From: Pontimonas sp. | GTDB lineage: Bacteria > Actinomycetota > Actinomycetes > Actinomycetales > Microbacteriaceae | NCBI GenBank assembly: GCA_021741945.1 | Contig: JAIOWV010000003.1 | Coordinates: 1 to 35,970 of the forward strand | DNA length: 35,970 nucleotides | Direction: 5' to 3' | Shown here: one piece after another, positions 1-7,171 of the stretch | Layout: each line of letters opens with the position of its first letter | Position numbering within the stretch: the first letter of the stretch is position 1 | Program-made: the position numbers and the translations under genes | Notes under the pieces: model-generated | Seen by the model: only the letters and a program-made list of their open reading frames with translations | Database searches by the model: none | What the model was told of the DNA's origin: nothing

Positions 1-498
1 ATGGGGCGCTATCCGCTGAGGGGGTTCGTCGGCAGGTTCGGGACAGCCGACCGCGATGCGGTCAGGGCAGCTATGGAGCTGCTGCGTGTAGATGATCTAG
101 CGGAGCGACAGGTATTCCGACTTTCCGGGGGGCAGCGACAGCGAGTGTTTGTCGCGCAGGCGCTCGCTCAGGAGCACAGTGTTCTGTTGATGGACGAGCC
201 CCTCACTGGACTTGACATCAATTCGGCGCAAACGATTGACGACATCATTCACGCTGAGCCCACCCGCGGTTGCTCCGTTGTTTTCACCACCCACGACTTA
301 GAGGAGGCGAATGCTGCCGATCACGTGCTCCTGATGAGCGGTCACGTCGTCGCGAGTGGCCCTCCGGAGAGTGTCTTGACCCCAGCGAATCTCGCTAAGG
401 CCTACGGCCTGGGGCTTCTTCACCCTGAGAACACCACCGAAGTTGGCATTCTTGACGATGGGCACAACCCGCATCACTCCCACGAGACAGAGAATTAG
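1..498 (+). CDS. Metal ABC transporter ATP-binding protein, 5'-truncated by window edge
   Basis: This is the C-terminal part of an ABC ATPase that would energise import of a divalent metal, probably zinc or manganese (ZnuC/AztA type). The visible 165 residues start near the MGRY segment that normally follows the Q-loop, so the Walker A half lies before base 1 and the ATG at base 1 is probably internal. Seen directly are the signature LSGGQRQRV at about residues 42-50, Walker B with DEP at 61-72, the D-loop GLD, and the switch histidine in TTHD at about 96-99. The tail is rich in His (HNPHHSHE), which fits metal handling. A Zur-like regulator starts 3 bases after its stop, so the two are probably co-transcribed. 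The metal is inferred from that neighbour and from the family resemblance. Confidence 0.85.
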   Translation: MGRYPLRGFVGRFGTADRDAVRAAMELLRVDDLAERQVFRLSGGQRQRVFVAQALAQEHSVLLMDEPLTGLDINSAQTIDDIIHAEPTRGCSVVFTTHDLEEANAADHVLLMSGHVVASGPPESVLTPANLAKAYGLGLLHPENTTEVGILDDGHNPHHSHETEN

Positions 499-501
499 GA
501 C

Positions 502-888
502 ATGAAGCGAAACACCAAGCAGCGCGAAGAAGTCTGGCGCGCGCTAGAGCGCAATCCGGGGTTTGTGAGTGCGCAAGAGCTTCACCAGGCCCTGCGCGAC
601 CTTGGTTCCACAATCGGTTTGGCGACTGTCTATCGGACGCTCAACGCGCTTGCCGACGAGGGAAACGTTGATGCTCTCACCAGAGAGGGAGAAAACCTCT
701 ATCGGGCCTGTTCGCCAGGCCACCACCACCACATCATCTGCAGAGAATGTGGGCTCACCAAGGAAATTGAGGCCTCAGCTGTCGAAGCGTGGGCTAAAGC
801 AGTCGCCGCTGAGCACGGTTATGCGGATCCGCAACACATTGTCGACATATTTGGGACGTGTGGTGCGTGCCAACCCCGGGTTGCCTAA
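502..888 (+). CDS. zur: Fur-family metal regulator, probably the zinc uptake repressor Zur
   Basis: A 128-residue Fur-family transcriptional repressor. The N-terminal winged helix carries the family pattern GLATVYRTL at residues 39-47. The C-terminal half holds a His cluster (residues 74-77) followed by CREC (Cys80, Cys83) and CGAC (Cys120, Cys123), the four-cysteine structural zinc site. The family senses Fe, Zn, Mn, Ni or peroxide. I prefer zinc because it directly follows a metal ABC ATPase gene and precedes ribosomal protein genes lacking zinc ligands, a set under Zur control in other actinobacteria. It starts 3 bases after the transporter gene. No good copy of the known actinobacterial Zur box (TGAAAAtgaTTTTCA-like) was found by eye downstream, so regulation of the ribosomal genes is inferred only. 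Confidence 0.85.
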   Translation: MKRNTKQREEVWRALERNPGFVSAQELHQALRDLGSTIGLATVYRTLNALADEGNVDALTREGENLYRACSPGHHHHIICRECGLTKEIEASAVEAWAKAVAAEHGYADPQHIVDIFGTCGACQPRVA

Positions 889-1009
889 GCGCTTATAACC
901 GCGTACAGTGGGCCTTTGGTTAAGCGGCGTGCTGCTTTTCTCTGTGCGCACATCGGTCCCTGTCTCGCCTGAAGGGTAGCGGTGGTTGCGTGCCGACAAG
1001 TGACCTTGG

Positions 1010-1027
1010 GTAGAGCAATAGCTCTAC
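1010..1027 (+). promoter_or_regulatory. Perfect 7-bp inverted repeat upstream of rpmB
   Basis: GTAGAGC-AATA-GCTCTAC is a perfect 7-bp inverted repeat with a 4-base loop. It ends 12 bases before the AGGAGG ribosome-binding site of rpmB (1040-1045). It has no T-run and so is not a factor-independent terminator. It could be an operator or a leader hairpin. It does not match the known Zur consensus. A possible -10 hexamer TATAAC sits further upstream at 894-899. Confidence 0.4.
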
Positions 1028-1050
1028 GGTAGCCATTACAGGAGGAACCC

Positions 1051-1287
1051 ATGGCAGCAGTCTGCCAAGTGACCGGAGCCGTACCTGGTTTCGGACACAA
1101 CATTTCACACTCGCACCGCCGCACCAAGCGCCGGTTCGACCCGAACATCCAAAAGAAGACGTATTACGTGCCTTCCCTGAAGCGCAATGTAACCCTGACT
1201 CTGTCTGTCAAAGGCATCAAGACGATTGACGCCCGCGGCATTGAGTCCGTCGTGAGTGAGCTGCTTGCTCGTGGGGAGAAGATCTAA
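1051..1287 (+). CDS. rpmB: 50S ribosomal protein L28, zinc-independent form
   Basis: Large-subunit ribosomal protein of 78 residues. The N-terminus (MAAVCQVTG, then PGFGHNISHSHRRTKRRF) is diagnostic for L28. Only Cys5 remains; the other cysteines of the zinc-ribbon form are missing (CQVTG instead of a CxxC pair, and no C-terminal pair), and the protein has the longer C-terminus seen in zinc-independent L28. An AGGAGG ribosome-binding site at 1040-1045 lies 5 bases before the ATG. Its stop overlaps the next start (TAATG at 1285-1289), so L28 and L33 are translationally coupled. It may be the main copy or a zinc-starvation paralogue; the window cannot tell. Confidence 0.96.
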   Translation: MAAVCQVTGAVPGFGHNISHSHRRTKRRFDPNIQKKTYYVPSLKRNVTLTLSVKGIKTIDARGIESVVSELLARGEKI

Positions 1288-1454
1288 TGGCTAAGGCACA
1301 GGACATTCGACCCATCATCAAGATGCGCTCAACCGCCGGAACCGGGTACACCTACGTCACCCGCAAGAACCGTCGTAACGACCCTGACCGTTTGGTCTTG
1401 AAGAAGTACGACCCCGTTGTGCGCAAGCACGTTGAATTCCGCGAGGAGCGATAA
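1287..1454 (+). CDS. rpmG: 50S ribosomal protein L33, cysteine-free form
   Basis: A 55-residue protein, the usual size for L33. It begins MAKAQDIRPIIKMRSTAGTG and continues with the conserved YTYVTRKNRRNDPDRLVLKKYDP core. The four zinc-binding cysteines of the C+ form are absent. The start codon shares its A with the TAA stop of rpmB. rpsN starts 3 bases after the stop. The order L28-L33-S14 is typical of the zinc-independent ribosomal protein cluster in actinobacteria. Confidence 0.96.
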   Translation: MAKAQDIRPIIKMRSTAGTGYTYVTRKNRRNDPDRLVLKKYDPVVRKHVEFREER

Positions 1455-1457
1455 GTC

Positions 1458-1763
1458 ATGGCAAAGAAAAGCAAGATTGCTCGCAACGAGCAGCGCAAGG
1501 TAATCGTTGAGCGTTACGCCGAGAAGCGTCTCGAGCTCAAGAAGGCCCTGGTCGACCCCAGTGGCACTGACGAGTCCCGCGAGGCAGCACGTCTTGGACT
1601 GCAGAAGTTGCCCCGCAACGCTTCTCCGGTCCGCGTTCGTGGACGCGATGCAATCGACGGTCGCCCCCGTGGTTTCCTCAGCAAATATGGCGTTTCTCGT
1701 GTGAGATTCCGCGACATGGCACACCGAGGCGAATTACCGGGCATTACGAAGTCAAGCTGGTAG
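1458..1763 (+). CDS. rpsN: 30S ribosomal protein S14, long zinc-independent form
   Basis: A 101-residue S14. Visible family segments are AKKSKIARNEQR at the start, LQKLPRNASPVRVRGRDAIDGRPRGFLSKYG in short conserved blocks, and a C-terminus ending GITKSSW. The short zinc-binding S14 has about 61 residues and two CxxC motifs; this one has no cysteines. It is the last gene of the L28-L33-S14 set. A weak hairpin follows at 1773-1799 without a T-run, so transcription may continue into hup. Confidence 0.96.
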   Translation: MAKKSKIARNEQRKVIVERYAEKRLELKKALVDPSGTDESREAARLGLQKLPRNASPVRVRGRDAIDGRPRGFLSKYGVSRVRFRDMAHRGELPGITKSSW

Positions 1764-1833
1764 TTTTTTGATGGCTCGGGAGTGATTCTGGGCCGAGCCG
1801 AACCACTACATATCAAGTCCGAGGAGGACAACT

Positions 1834-2106
1834 ATGAATCGCTCTGAACTTGTTGCAGCAGTTGCTCAGCACACTGGCCACAGCCAGGCAGCCGTTAACG
1901 GTGTCGTTGACGCCATCTTCACCGTGGTGTCCAAGGAAGTTGCCAAGGGCAACAAGGTCACCATCCCAGGGTGGGTCTCCTTTGACCGCACTCACCGCGC
2001 AGCTCGTGCGGGCCGTAACCCTCAGACCGGTGCAACGATCCAGATCGCTGCATCCAAGAGCGTCAAGGTCTCTGCAGGCAGCAAGCTGAAGGCAGCTGTC
2101 AAGTAG
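1834..2106 (+). CDS. hup: Nucleoid DNA-binding protein HU
   Basis: A 90-residue histone-like protein that binds and bends DNA as a dimer. The sequence begins MNRSELVAAVAQHTGHSQAAVNGVVDA, and the DNA-clamping arm region holds the usual GWVSFDRTHRAARAGRNPQTG, with Pro in the RNPQTG motif. It lacks the long Lys/Ala-rich tail found in some mycobacterial and streptomycete HU proteins. A ribosome-binding site GAGGAGG precedes the ATG. A strong terminator follows at 2123-2161. Confidence 0.96.
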   Translation: MNRSELVAAVAQHTGHSQAAVNGVVDAIFTVVSKEVAKGNKVTIPGWVSFDRTHRAARAGRNPQTGATIQIAASKSVKVSAGSKLKAAVK

Positions 2107-2122
2107 TCACCTGAACTATCGA

Positions 2123-2161
2123 TATCGGGGGCAGCCTTCGGGCTGCCCCCGATACGTTTTT
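2123..2161 (+). terminator. Rho-independent terminator after hup
   Basis: A perfect 14-bp stem (arms 2123-2136 and 2141-2154) closed by a TTCG tetraloop. Three bases later comes a run of five T (2157-2161). It ends the ribosomal protein/hup transcription unit and is the clearest intrinsic terminator in the window. Confidence 0.93.
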
Positions 2162-2187
2162 CCAGGCTTAGTCATTCGGGCCTCGCC

Positions 2188-2193
2188 TAAGCT
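2188..2193 (+). promoter_or_regulatory. -10 element for the CopD-CtaG gene (leaderless)
   Basis: TAAGCT ends 6 bases before the GTG at 2200. No ribosome-binding site precedes that GTG. The spacing fits a transcript starting on the start codon. Confidence 0.5.
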
Positions 2194-2199
2194 TTGGTC

Positions 2200-4203
2200 G
2201 TGAAGACTCGCGCTCCCGTAGCCCTTGCAGGCGCCGCCGGTTTGCTTCTACTTGGCGGCGCACTCGCGCTTGTGGTGGGCCTAGTTGTCGGTGGCGGCGC
2301 TGAGCCCCTCGTCCTCGTTGATCCCGGTGTGGCGGTCCGATATGGACTGCCCATTGCCAAAGCACTCGTTAACGTGGGTGCGGCGCTGGCTGTGGGGAGT
2401 TTGTTGGTTGCGGCCTTTGCGCTGAGCAACCGGTCAGCCAGCTTCGACACAGCCCTCCTTGTCGCAGCGGTCGGTGGAGCGCTCTGGACGCTGGCCGCTG
2501 GGGTGACGGCGTTTCTGACCTTCCTCGCGGTTTATCTTGAGCCGGTCTCAGCAAGCCAACAGTTTGGTGACTTGCTGTGGCTGTTTATGACGCAGACCGA
2601 TGTGGGGCTCGCCTGGTTGATCACACTCGGCATGGCGGCGAGTGTCACCGTCCTCGCCCTGATGGTCCGTTCCTTCGCCCTTGTGGGGGTGACCGGTGTT
2701 ATCGCGGTTTTTGCGCTGTGGCCGCTGGCGGAGCAGGGACACGCGGCGGGCTCCGCTAATCACGGTCTCGCTGTCAGCTCATCCTTCGTCCACGCCGTCT
2801 TTGCCGCTTTCTGGATTGGTGGCCTTGTGACGATGGCGGTGATTGTGTGGGCTAATCGTCCAGCCGCCAAGGAGTTCGCGACGATCCTCACTCGCTATTC
2901 AACAATTGCGCTCGTGAGCTTCATCGCTGTCGCCGCATCCGGTGTCGCCAACGCGGTGCTTCGCATTGGTTCGGTTGAGGGCCTGGTCTCTGGTTACGGG
3001 GTGTTGGTTATCGCGAAGGTCGGGGCTCTCACCGTCCTGGGGCTCTTTGGCGCGTCCTACCGTCGCTCTCTGCTGGGCAAGTTGAGTGCTTCCCGTGCAA
3101 CAACGGGTGTGATGGCAAGGGTCATGGGTGCTGAACTGGCCGTGATGGGTGTTGCCTCGGGATTAGCGGCTGCGTTGGCAAGAACACAAACCCCCGTTCC
3201 AGAAATCACGGCGGATCAGTTCACTCAGGCAACCCCCGCTGAGATTCTGACCGGGGAAGTGTTGCCCCCCGAGTTCATGTGGTGGCATGTCGTTACGCAG
3301 TGGCGCATTGAGTTGATCTGGGCCCTGATCGTTGCCTTTGGCATCTACTTCTACGTTGCAGGCCACATCCGTCTGGCCCGGCGCGGTGACCACTGGCCCA
3401 TCGCGAGGACCATCTCGTGGGTTGCCGGGATGCTTCTGCTGGCTCTTGCTACCCAGTCCGGACTGGCGTTTTATGGGGTCTACCTCTTCAGCGTCCACAT
3501 GATGGGTCACATGTTGCTCAGCATGGCAGTGCCCCTGCTGTTTGTTCTCTCAGCGCCGGTGACCTTGGCTTCTCGAGCGATTGTCGCTCGGAAAGACGGC
3601 TCGCGAGGGGCCAGAGAGTGGATTCTTGGCCTGGTTCACTCTAGGTATCTCGCCATCATCGGTCACCCTGTGCTGGCGGCCACGATTTTTGCCCTGTCAT
3701 TGATTGTTTTCTATTACTCACCCCTTTTTGAGTGGGCACTCGAGGAGCACCTCGGACACCAGTGGATGATTCTGCACTTTGTCTTCTCGGGCTATCTCTT
3801 CGCGCAAGCTCTTGTGGGCGTTGACCCGTCTCCGCATAACCCGCCCTACCCGCTGCGCCTCATCATCGTGTTTGCCACGATGGCGTTCCATGCTTTCTTT
3901 GGCCTGAGCCTGATTTATGGCACGGGATTGCTCGCACCTGAGTGGTATGGCGCCATGGGTCGTGAGTGGGGACTCAGCCCATTGGCTGATCAGCAGCGAG
4001 GCGGGGAGGTCGCCTGGAGCGTCGGCGAGATTCCCACGTTGGCTCTTGCCATCGTGGTGACCTACTCGTGGTCACGCAGCGACGATCGCAAGAACAAGCG
4101 TCGCGACCGGCAAGCTGATCGAGACGGCGACCAGGAACTACAGGCCTATAACGCCATGTTGAGCGCCAGGCACGCTGCAGAGGCACGGGCTAATAAAGGT
4201 TAA
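2200..4203 (+). CDS. CopD-CtaG fusion: copper-handling / cytochrome c oxidase assembly membrane protein
   Basis: A polytopic membrane protein of about 667 residues. The N-terminal half (about residues 1-330) has many hydrophobic segments and includes a CopD-like block around SSFVHAVFAAFWIGGLVTM. The C-terminal half (about 360-630) is a caa3-type CtaG domain with the conserved WRIELIW, FSVHMMGHMLLSM and HFVFSGYLF segments; His residues in this domain are candidates for copper binding. The tail is highly charged and cytoplasmic. The family is linked to copper delivery during assembly of aa3/caa3 oxidase. The open frame extends to a TTG at 2194, but the GTG at 2200 sits at leaderless spacing from TAAGCT. 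Its 3' end overlaps the convergent gene by 14 bases. Confidence 0.85.
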   Translation: MKTRAPVALAGAAGLLLLGGALALVVGLVVGGGAEPLVLVDPGVAVRYGLPIAKALVNVGAALAVGSLLVAAFALSNRSASFDTALLVAAVGGALWTLAAGVTAFLTFLAVYLEPVSASQQFGDLLWLFMTQTDVGLAWLITLGMAASVTVLALMVRSFALVGVTGVIAVFALWPLAEQGHAAGSANHGLAVSSSFVHAVFAAFWIGGLVTMAVIVWANRPAAKEFATILTRYSTIALVSFIAVAASGVANAVLRIGSVEGLVSGYGVLVIAKVGALTVLGLFGASYRRSLLGKLSASRATTGVMARVMGAELAVMGVASGLAAALARTQTPVPEITADQFTQATPAEILTGEVLPPEFMWWHVVTQWRIELIWALIVAFGIYFYVAGHIRLARRGDHWPIARTISWVAGMLLLALATQSGLAFYGVYLFSVHMMGHMLLSMAVPLLFVLSAPVTLASRAIVARKDGSRGAREWILGLVHSRYLAIIGHPVLAATIFALSLIVFYYSPLFEWALEEHLGHQWMILHFVFSGYLFAQALVGVDPSPHNPPYPLRLIIVFATMAFHAFFGLSLIYGTGLLAPEWYGAMGREWGLSPLADQQRGGEVAWSVGEIPTLALAIVVTYSWSRSDDRKNKRRDRQADRDGDQELQAYNAMLSARHAAEARANKG

Positions 4204-5134
4204 GGACTGGTTCGTCGAGAGCAGTTCCGCGCACTACGCCAAGAACCCTAAAGGGAACAACTTCTGTGGTCTCCTCGAGACTGCCGTCAAAAAGTGACTG
4301 GACCTGAAGCGTGACCTCCGCGACGCCGCTGTTAGCCACCAGTGACCAGGTTGCGCGGTCGGCGCCCAATCGCAGCGAGACGTCCGGGTAGTCGAGAATC
4401 GCCCACTGCGGAGTTCCGACAACCCGGTCGGCAATGGTGACGCCGAAAGGACAGCCCACTGGTTGCAGCACGTCCTGAGCAACGCAGTCGTTCAAGAAGT
4501 CTTCAACTGCTGTCGTTGTCCTGTCCACCAGTTGGGTCGTCGGTTCAAGGGGGACGCGGAGCTGCACCCGCGCGCCCACTTCAGTCAGAGTGGTGAATGT
4601 TTCTGGTGCGACGAGCCACGGGGTGTTCAGAGATGCGACATACAGCCCGGGAACCAACACGGAGGTTTGCGCCGGAACACCTAGGCGACTGACAAGCAAT
4701 TGCCGACCATTCACATCGACGCGATCATCGCCTGGCACGACCAGTTCCAGGCGACCGAGCGGCGGCCGCTCGAATTCCCACGTTCTGAAAAAGAACAGTA
4801 TGGGGTCGCCCGCTTCGACCACGAAGAAGGTGCTTTCCCTCTCCCCGCCGAGGAGATACTCCGCCTGAACGACGATCTTGCCGTTTGGCAACGCAGCAGA
4901 TCCCGCTATCTGAACATCTTGGAGTTCGTCCTCCAGAGGAAGAATCGCTGGAACCTCCGCCATCCCAGCGTGCCGGGCGGCAGCGACGTAGTCACCAGCT
5001 TCCAAGGCACGCAGGTAGCTGGTGACCTGCCCGGCAGGCGAATAGACGGTGAGGTTGAGCGCCAGCACGCTCCCGAGCCAGAGTGCGACAATTGCGAGGG
5101 CGATAAGCCCGAATCTCCGCACAATCGGCCACAT
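4190..5134 (-). CDS. Unrecognised membrane-anchored extracytoplasmic protein
   Basis: About 314 residues. A short positive N-terminus (MWPIVRR) is followed by one hydrophobic segment (about residues 8-27) and then a long soluble region rich in beta-like stretches, with two cysteines near the C-terminal third (NDCVAQ, VGCPFG). This suggests a single anchor with an outside domain. The first part after the anchor (SPAGQVTSYLRALEAGDYVAAARHAG) resembles a short helical domain seen in secreted actinobacterial proteins. I do not recognise the family. The reading frame continues upstream to 5683, but that part lies opposite the helicase gene and is rejected. ATG 5143 is possible; ATG 5134 is preferred because TAGGAT lies 7 bases upstream. 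Confidence 0.7.
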   Translation of the reverse strand: MWPIVRRFGLIALAIVALWLGSVLALNLTVYSPAGQVTSYLRALEAGDYVAAARHAGMAEVPAILPLEDELQDVQIAGSAALPNGKIVVQAEYLLGGERESTFFVVEAGDPILFFFRTWEFERPPLGRLELVVPGDDRVDVNGRQLLVSRLGVPAQTSVLVPGLYVASLNTPWLVAPETFTTLTEVGARVQLRVPLEPTTQLVDRTTTAVEDFLNDCVAQDVLQPVGCPFGVTIADRVVGTPQWAILDYPDVSLRLGADRATWSLVANSGVAEVTLQVQSLFDGSLEETTEVVPFRVLGVVRGTALDEPVLNLY

Positions 5135-5141
5135 AGATGCC

Positions 5142-5147
5142 ATCCTA
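5142..5147 (-). promoter_or_regulatory. -10 element for the membrane-anchored protein gene (leaderless)
   Basis: On the minus strand TAGGAT lies 7 bases before the ATG at 5134, and no ribosome-binding site is visible. It would also cover an upstream in-frame ATG at 5143, which argues for the later start. Confidence 0.45.
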
Positions 5148-5197
5148 GGTTGGTTGCTTGGGCCAGAGCCTGAGTTGGCCACAGAGCAAGGATTATC

Positions 5198-6502
5198 GTG
5201 AGCGACCTGGTTTCCCTGAACTCGCAACAGCGCGAGGTTTTGCAGGGAATGGAAAACACCCTGGATCATCTCTTCATCACTGGTCGCGCGGGGACGGGGA
5301 AGACCACCCTGCTCCACGAGTTTGTGGCGACGACGGCAAAGAGCGTGGCGGTGTGTGCGCCGACCGGCGTTGCCGCCCTGGCTATTGGTGGCCAAACCAT
5401 TCACTCGCTCCTGCGTTTGCCACTCGGAATAATCGGCGACCGGGAGCTCGGCTTCATTCCTAAGGAATCCCTCGCGGTCCTCGCGAATCTCGACGCCTTG
5501 GTCATCGACGAGGTGTCCATGGTGTCGGCGGATGTGTTGGACGCGATTGACCGGCGACTCCGCCAGGCGAAACGGCGGCGAAATAGCCCCTTCGGCGGAA
5601 TCCAGATGATTATGTTTGGCGACCCGTATCAGCTCTCGCCCGTGGTCTCGGGCCAAGCCGAGAAGGCCTACTTCCACGACCACTACAGATCGCCGTGGTT
5701 TTTTGACGCCAAGGTGTGGTTGGAAACTGAGATGACCAGCTTCGAACTAGACACCATCCACCGGCAGGCCGATGGGGAGTTTAGGTCCGTGCTCAATGCG
5801 CTCCGTGAGGGGCGGATGGACCCCGAGATGGGGCGAATGCTCAACGAGCGCGGCATGCGCGAGCCGGAGGATCCCGAACTCATCACCCTGACCACAACGA
5901 ACGCGTCAGTGACCAAGATCAACAGCATCGCCCTCGAGCGCTTGGAGGGCAAAGCCAAAATTGCCCACGCGGACGTTGAGGGTGATTTTGGTTCCACCTC
6001 CGCCTATCCAGCGGATGAACAGTTGGTCTTGAAGCCTGGCGCTCGCGTGATGTTTCTCCGAAACGACACTGCCGGGCCCGATGGGCCGCGGTTCGTGAAT
6101 GGCACGATCGGGACTGTCACAAAAATTACGGACACCGTGACCGTCGATGTTGACGGGGAGGGCGTGCTGGTCGAGCCGGTCACGTGGGAGAAGATTCGCT
6201 ATGAATACTCACCGGCAACTAAGACGATCAGCCACGACGTCGTGGCAGAGTTCACCCAGTTCCCGTTGCGCTTAGCGTGGGCTGTCACCATTCATAAAGC
6301 CCAGGGCAAAACCCTGGATGCCGCTGTCATTGACCTGGGCCAGCGGGCGTTTGCGCCCGGTCAGACCTATGTGGCGTTTAGTCGACTGACGAGCCTCGAT
6401 GGACTCTATTTGAAGAGGCCCTTGAGCCCTTCAGACATCATTGTCGACCAGGATGTATTGCGGTTTATGTCGAACCCGCGAGGCAGCAATCGTCTTATCT
6501 AG
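5198..6502 (+). CDS. PIF1-family DNA helicase (SF1B AAA ATPase)
   Basis: A 434-residue superfamily 1 helicase of the PIF1/RecD-like group, expected to unwind DNA 5' to 3'. Motif I GRAGTGKTT is at residues 29-37. Motif Ia lies around CAPTGVAALAIGGQTIHS, motif II is LVIDEVSMVSADVLD (DE at 104-105), and motif III is GDPYQLSPV at 141-149. The C-terminal motifs are TIHKAQGKTLDAAVID and the arginine-finger segment YVAFSRLTSLDGLYL. It has no extra C-terminal domain such as HRDC or a WYL linkage. The GTG start is supported by AAGGA at 5188-5192. It diverges from the membrane-anchored gene. Its role could be replication-fork repair or G-quadruplex removal; the context does not decide. Confidence 0.9.
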   Translation: MSDLVSLNSQQREVLQGMENTLDHLFITGRAGTGKTTLLHEFVATTAKSVAVCAPTGVAALAIGGQTIHSLLRLPLGIIGDRELGFIPKESLAVLANLDALVIDEVSMVSADVLDAIDRRLRQAKRRRNSPFGGIQMIMFGDPYQLSPVVSGQAEKAYFHDHYRSPWFFDAKVWLETEMTSFELDTIHRQADGEFRSVLNALREGRMDPEMGRMLNERGMREPEDPELITLTTTNASVTKINSIALERLEGKAKIAHADVEGDFGSTSAYPADEQLVLKPGARVMFLRNDTAGPDGPRFVNGTIGTVTKITDTVTVDVDGEGVLVEPVTWEKIRYEYSPATKTISHDVVAEFTQFPLRLAWAVTIHKAQGKTLDAAVIDLGQRAFAPGQTYVAFSRLTSLDGLYLKRPLSPSDIIVDQDVLRFMSNPRGSNRLI

Positions 6503-6516
6503 CAACCGCTGAAGAT

Positions 6517-6543
6517 GCATGCCTGATATAAATCTAGGCATGC
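6517..6543. promoter_or_regulatory. 8-bp inverted repeat flanking the -10 and start codon of yqhA
   Basis: GCATGCCT at 6517-6524 and AGGCATGC at 6536-6543 form a perfect 8-bp inverted repeat separated by 11 bases. The spacer contains TATAAA (6527-6532), a near-consensus -10 hexamer. The right arm contains the ATG at 6540. A dimeric protein bound here would block both the promoter and the start of a leaderless message. As RNA only the right arm would be transcribed, so a DNA operator is likelier than a hairpin. Confidence 0.5.
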
Positions 6544-7040
6544 GCAAATTCGTGGGTCTCACCAGGTATGCCGTGTTTGTTCCAGCCCTTGCAGCGATGC
6601 TCGGAGCTATCCTCTTGCTCGCTCAGGGTTCGATTGCCGTTGTGATGGCGGTCTTTGATGCGATTGTCCTTCAAACGCCTCTCAAAGACACGGTTGTGGA
6701 GGTGCTCACCGCGGTTGACGCAATCCTTCTAGGAACGGTCTTGCTGGTTATTGGCTATGGCCTGTACGAACTTTTCGTTGATAGCGACATCGAGTTACCC
6801 AAATGGCTGCAGGTCCGCGATCTCGATGACCTGAAGTCGAAGTTGATTGCTGTGGTCGTCGCCATCATCGCGGTGATCTTTGTTGGCGTGGTAATCAACG
6901 CCGATCGGGCGGCCGACGTGATTTCTTACGGCGTTGGAGCGGGCGCATTGCTGCTTGGCCTCGCTGCTTTTGCTTTTGCCACGAAGAAGGACGCCGCCGC
7001 AAAGCCTCCTGTTGCGAGGCGTTCACCGCCGAAGGCATAA
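6540..7040 (+). CDS. YqhA/UPF0114-like integral membrane protein
   Basis: About 166 residues with four predicted membrane spans: near residues 8-30, 48-70, 93-115 and 124-142. The pattern RYAVFVPALAAMLGAILLL at the start and the central VDAILLGTVLLVIGYGLYELFVDSDIE block match the YqhA/UPF0114 family, whose function is unknown. The C-terminus is a charged cytoplasmic tail rich in Lys, Ala and Pro. An in-frame ATG at 6519 would add seven residues, but it lies upstream of the TATAAA hexamer. The ATG at 6540 is 7 bases after that hexamer and is preferred. Confidence 0.8.
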   Translation: MRKFVGLTRYAVFVPALAAMLGAILLLAQGSIAVVMAVFDAIVLQTPLKDTVVEVLTAVDAILLGTVLLVIGYGLYELFVDSDIELPKWLQVRDLDDLKSKLIAVVVAIIAVIFVGVVINADRAADVISYGVGAGALLLGLAAFAFATKKDAAAKPPVARRSPPKA

Positions 7041-7041
7041 C

Positions 7042-7115
7042 TGGAGCGAGTGACGGGAATCGAACCCGCGCTATCAGCTTGGGAAGCTGAAGTTCTGCCA
7101 TTGAACTACACTCGC
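7042..7115 (-). tRNA. tRNA-Gly (anticodon CCC)
   Basis: On the minus strand this folds as a full cloverleaf. The acceptor stem pairs GCGAGTG with CACTCGC. The anticodon stem is TCAGC/GCTGA with loop TTCCCAA, giving anticodon CCC (7081-7083). The T arm is GCGGG-TTCGATT-CCCGT with one G-T pair. The discriminator is T and CCA is encoded (7042-7044). It reads GGG glycine codons. Confidence 0.95.
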
Positions 7116-7159
7116 ACGGCCGGTGGCCTGCGCTGACCGGCTCTAGTGCCCAATTCTAC

Positions 7160-7165
7160 TAGTCT
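7160..7165 (+). promoter_or_regulatory. -10 element for dcd (leaderless)
   Basis: TAGTCT ends 6 bases before the GTG start at 7172. No ribosome-binding site is present between them. Confidence 0.55.
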
Positions 7166-7171
7166 GGTCTG

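Noticed and set aside
889..1050. Canonical Zur box
   Set aside because: No TGAAAAtgaTTTTCA-like palindrome was found by eye in this gap.
1773..1799. Hairpin GGCTCGG/CCGAGCC after rpsN as a terminator
   Set aside because: The loop is 13 bases and no T-run follows; it may be a weak attenuator at most.
5135..5683. Upstream extension of the 4190 minus-strand reading frame
   Set aside because: It lies opposite the helicase Walker region, reads as low-quality sequence (many Arg, His and Gln) and is not needed, since a good anchor sequence begins at 5134.
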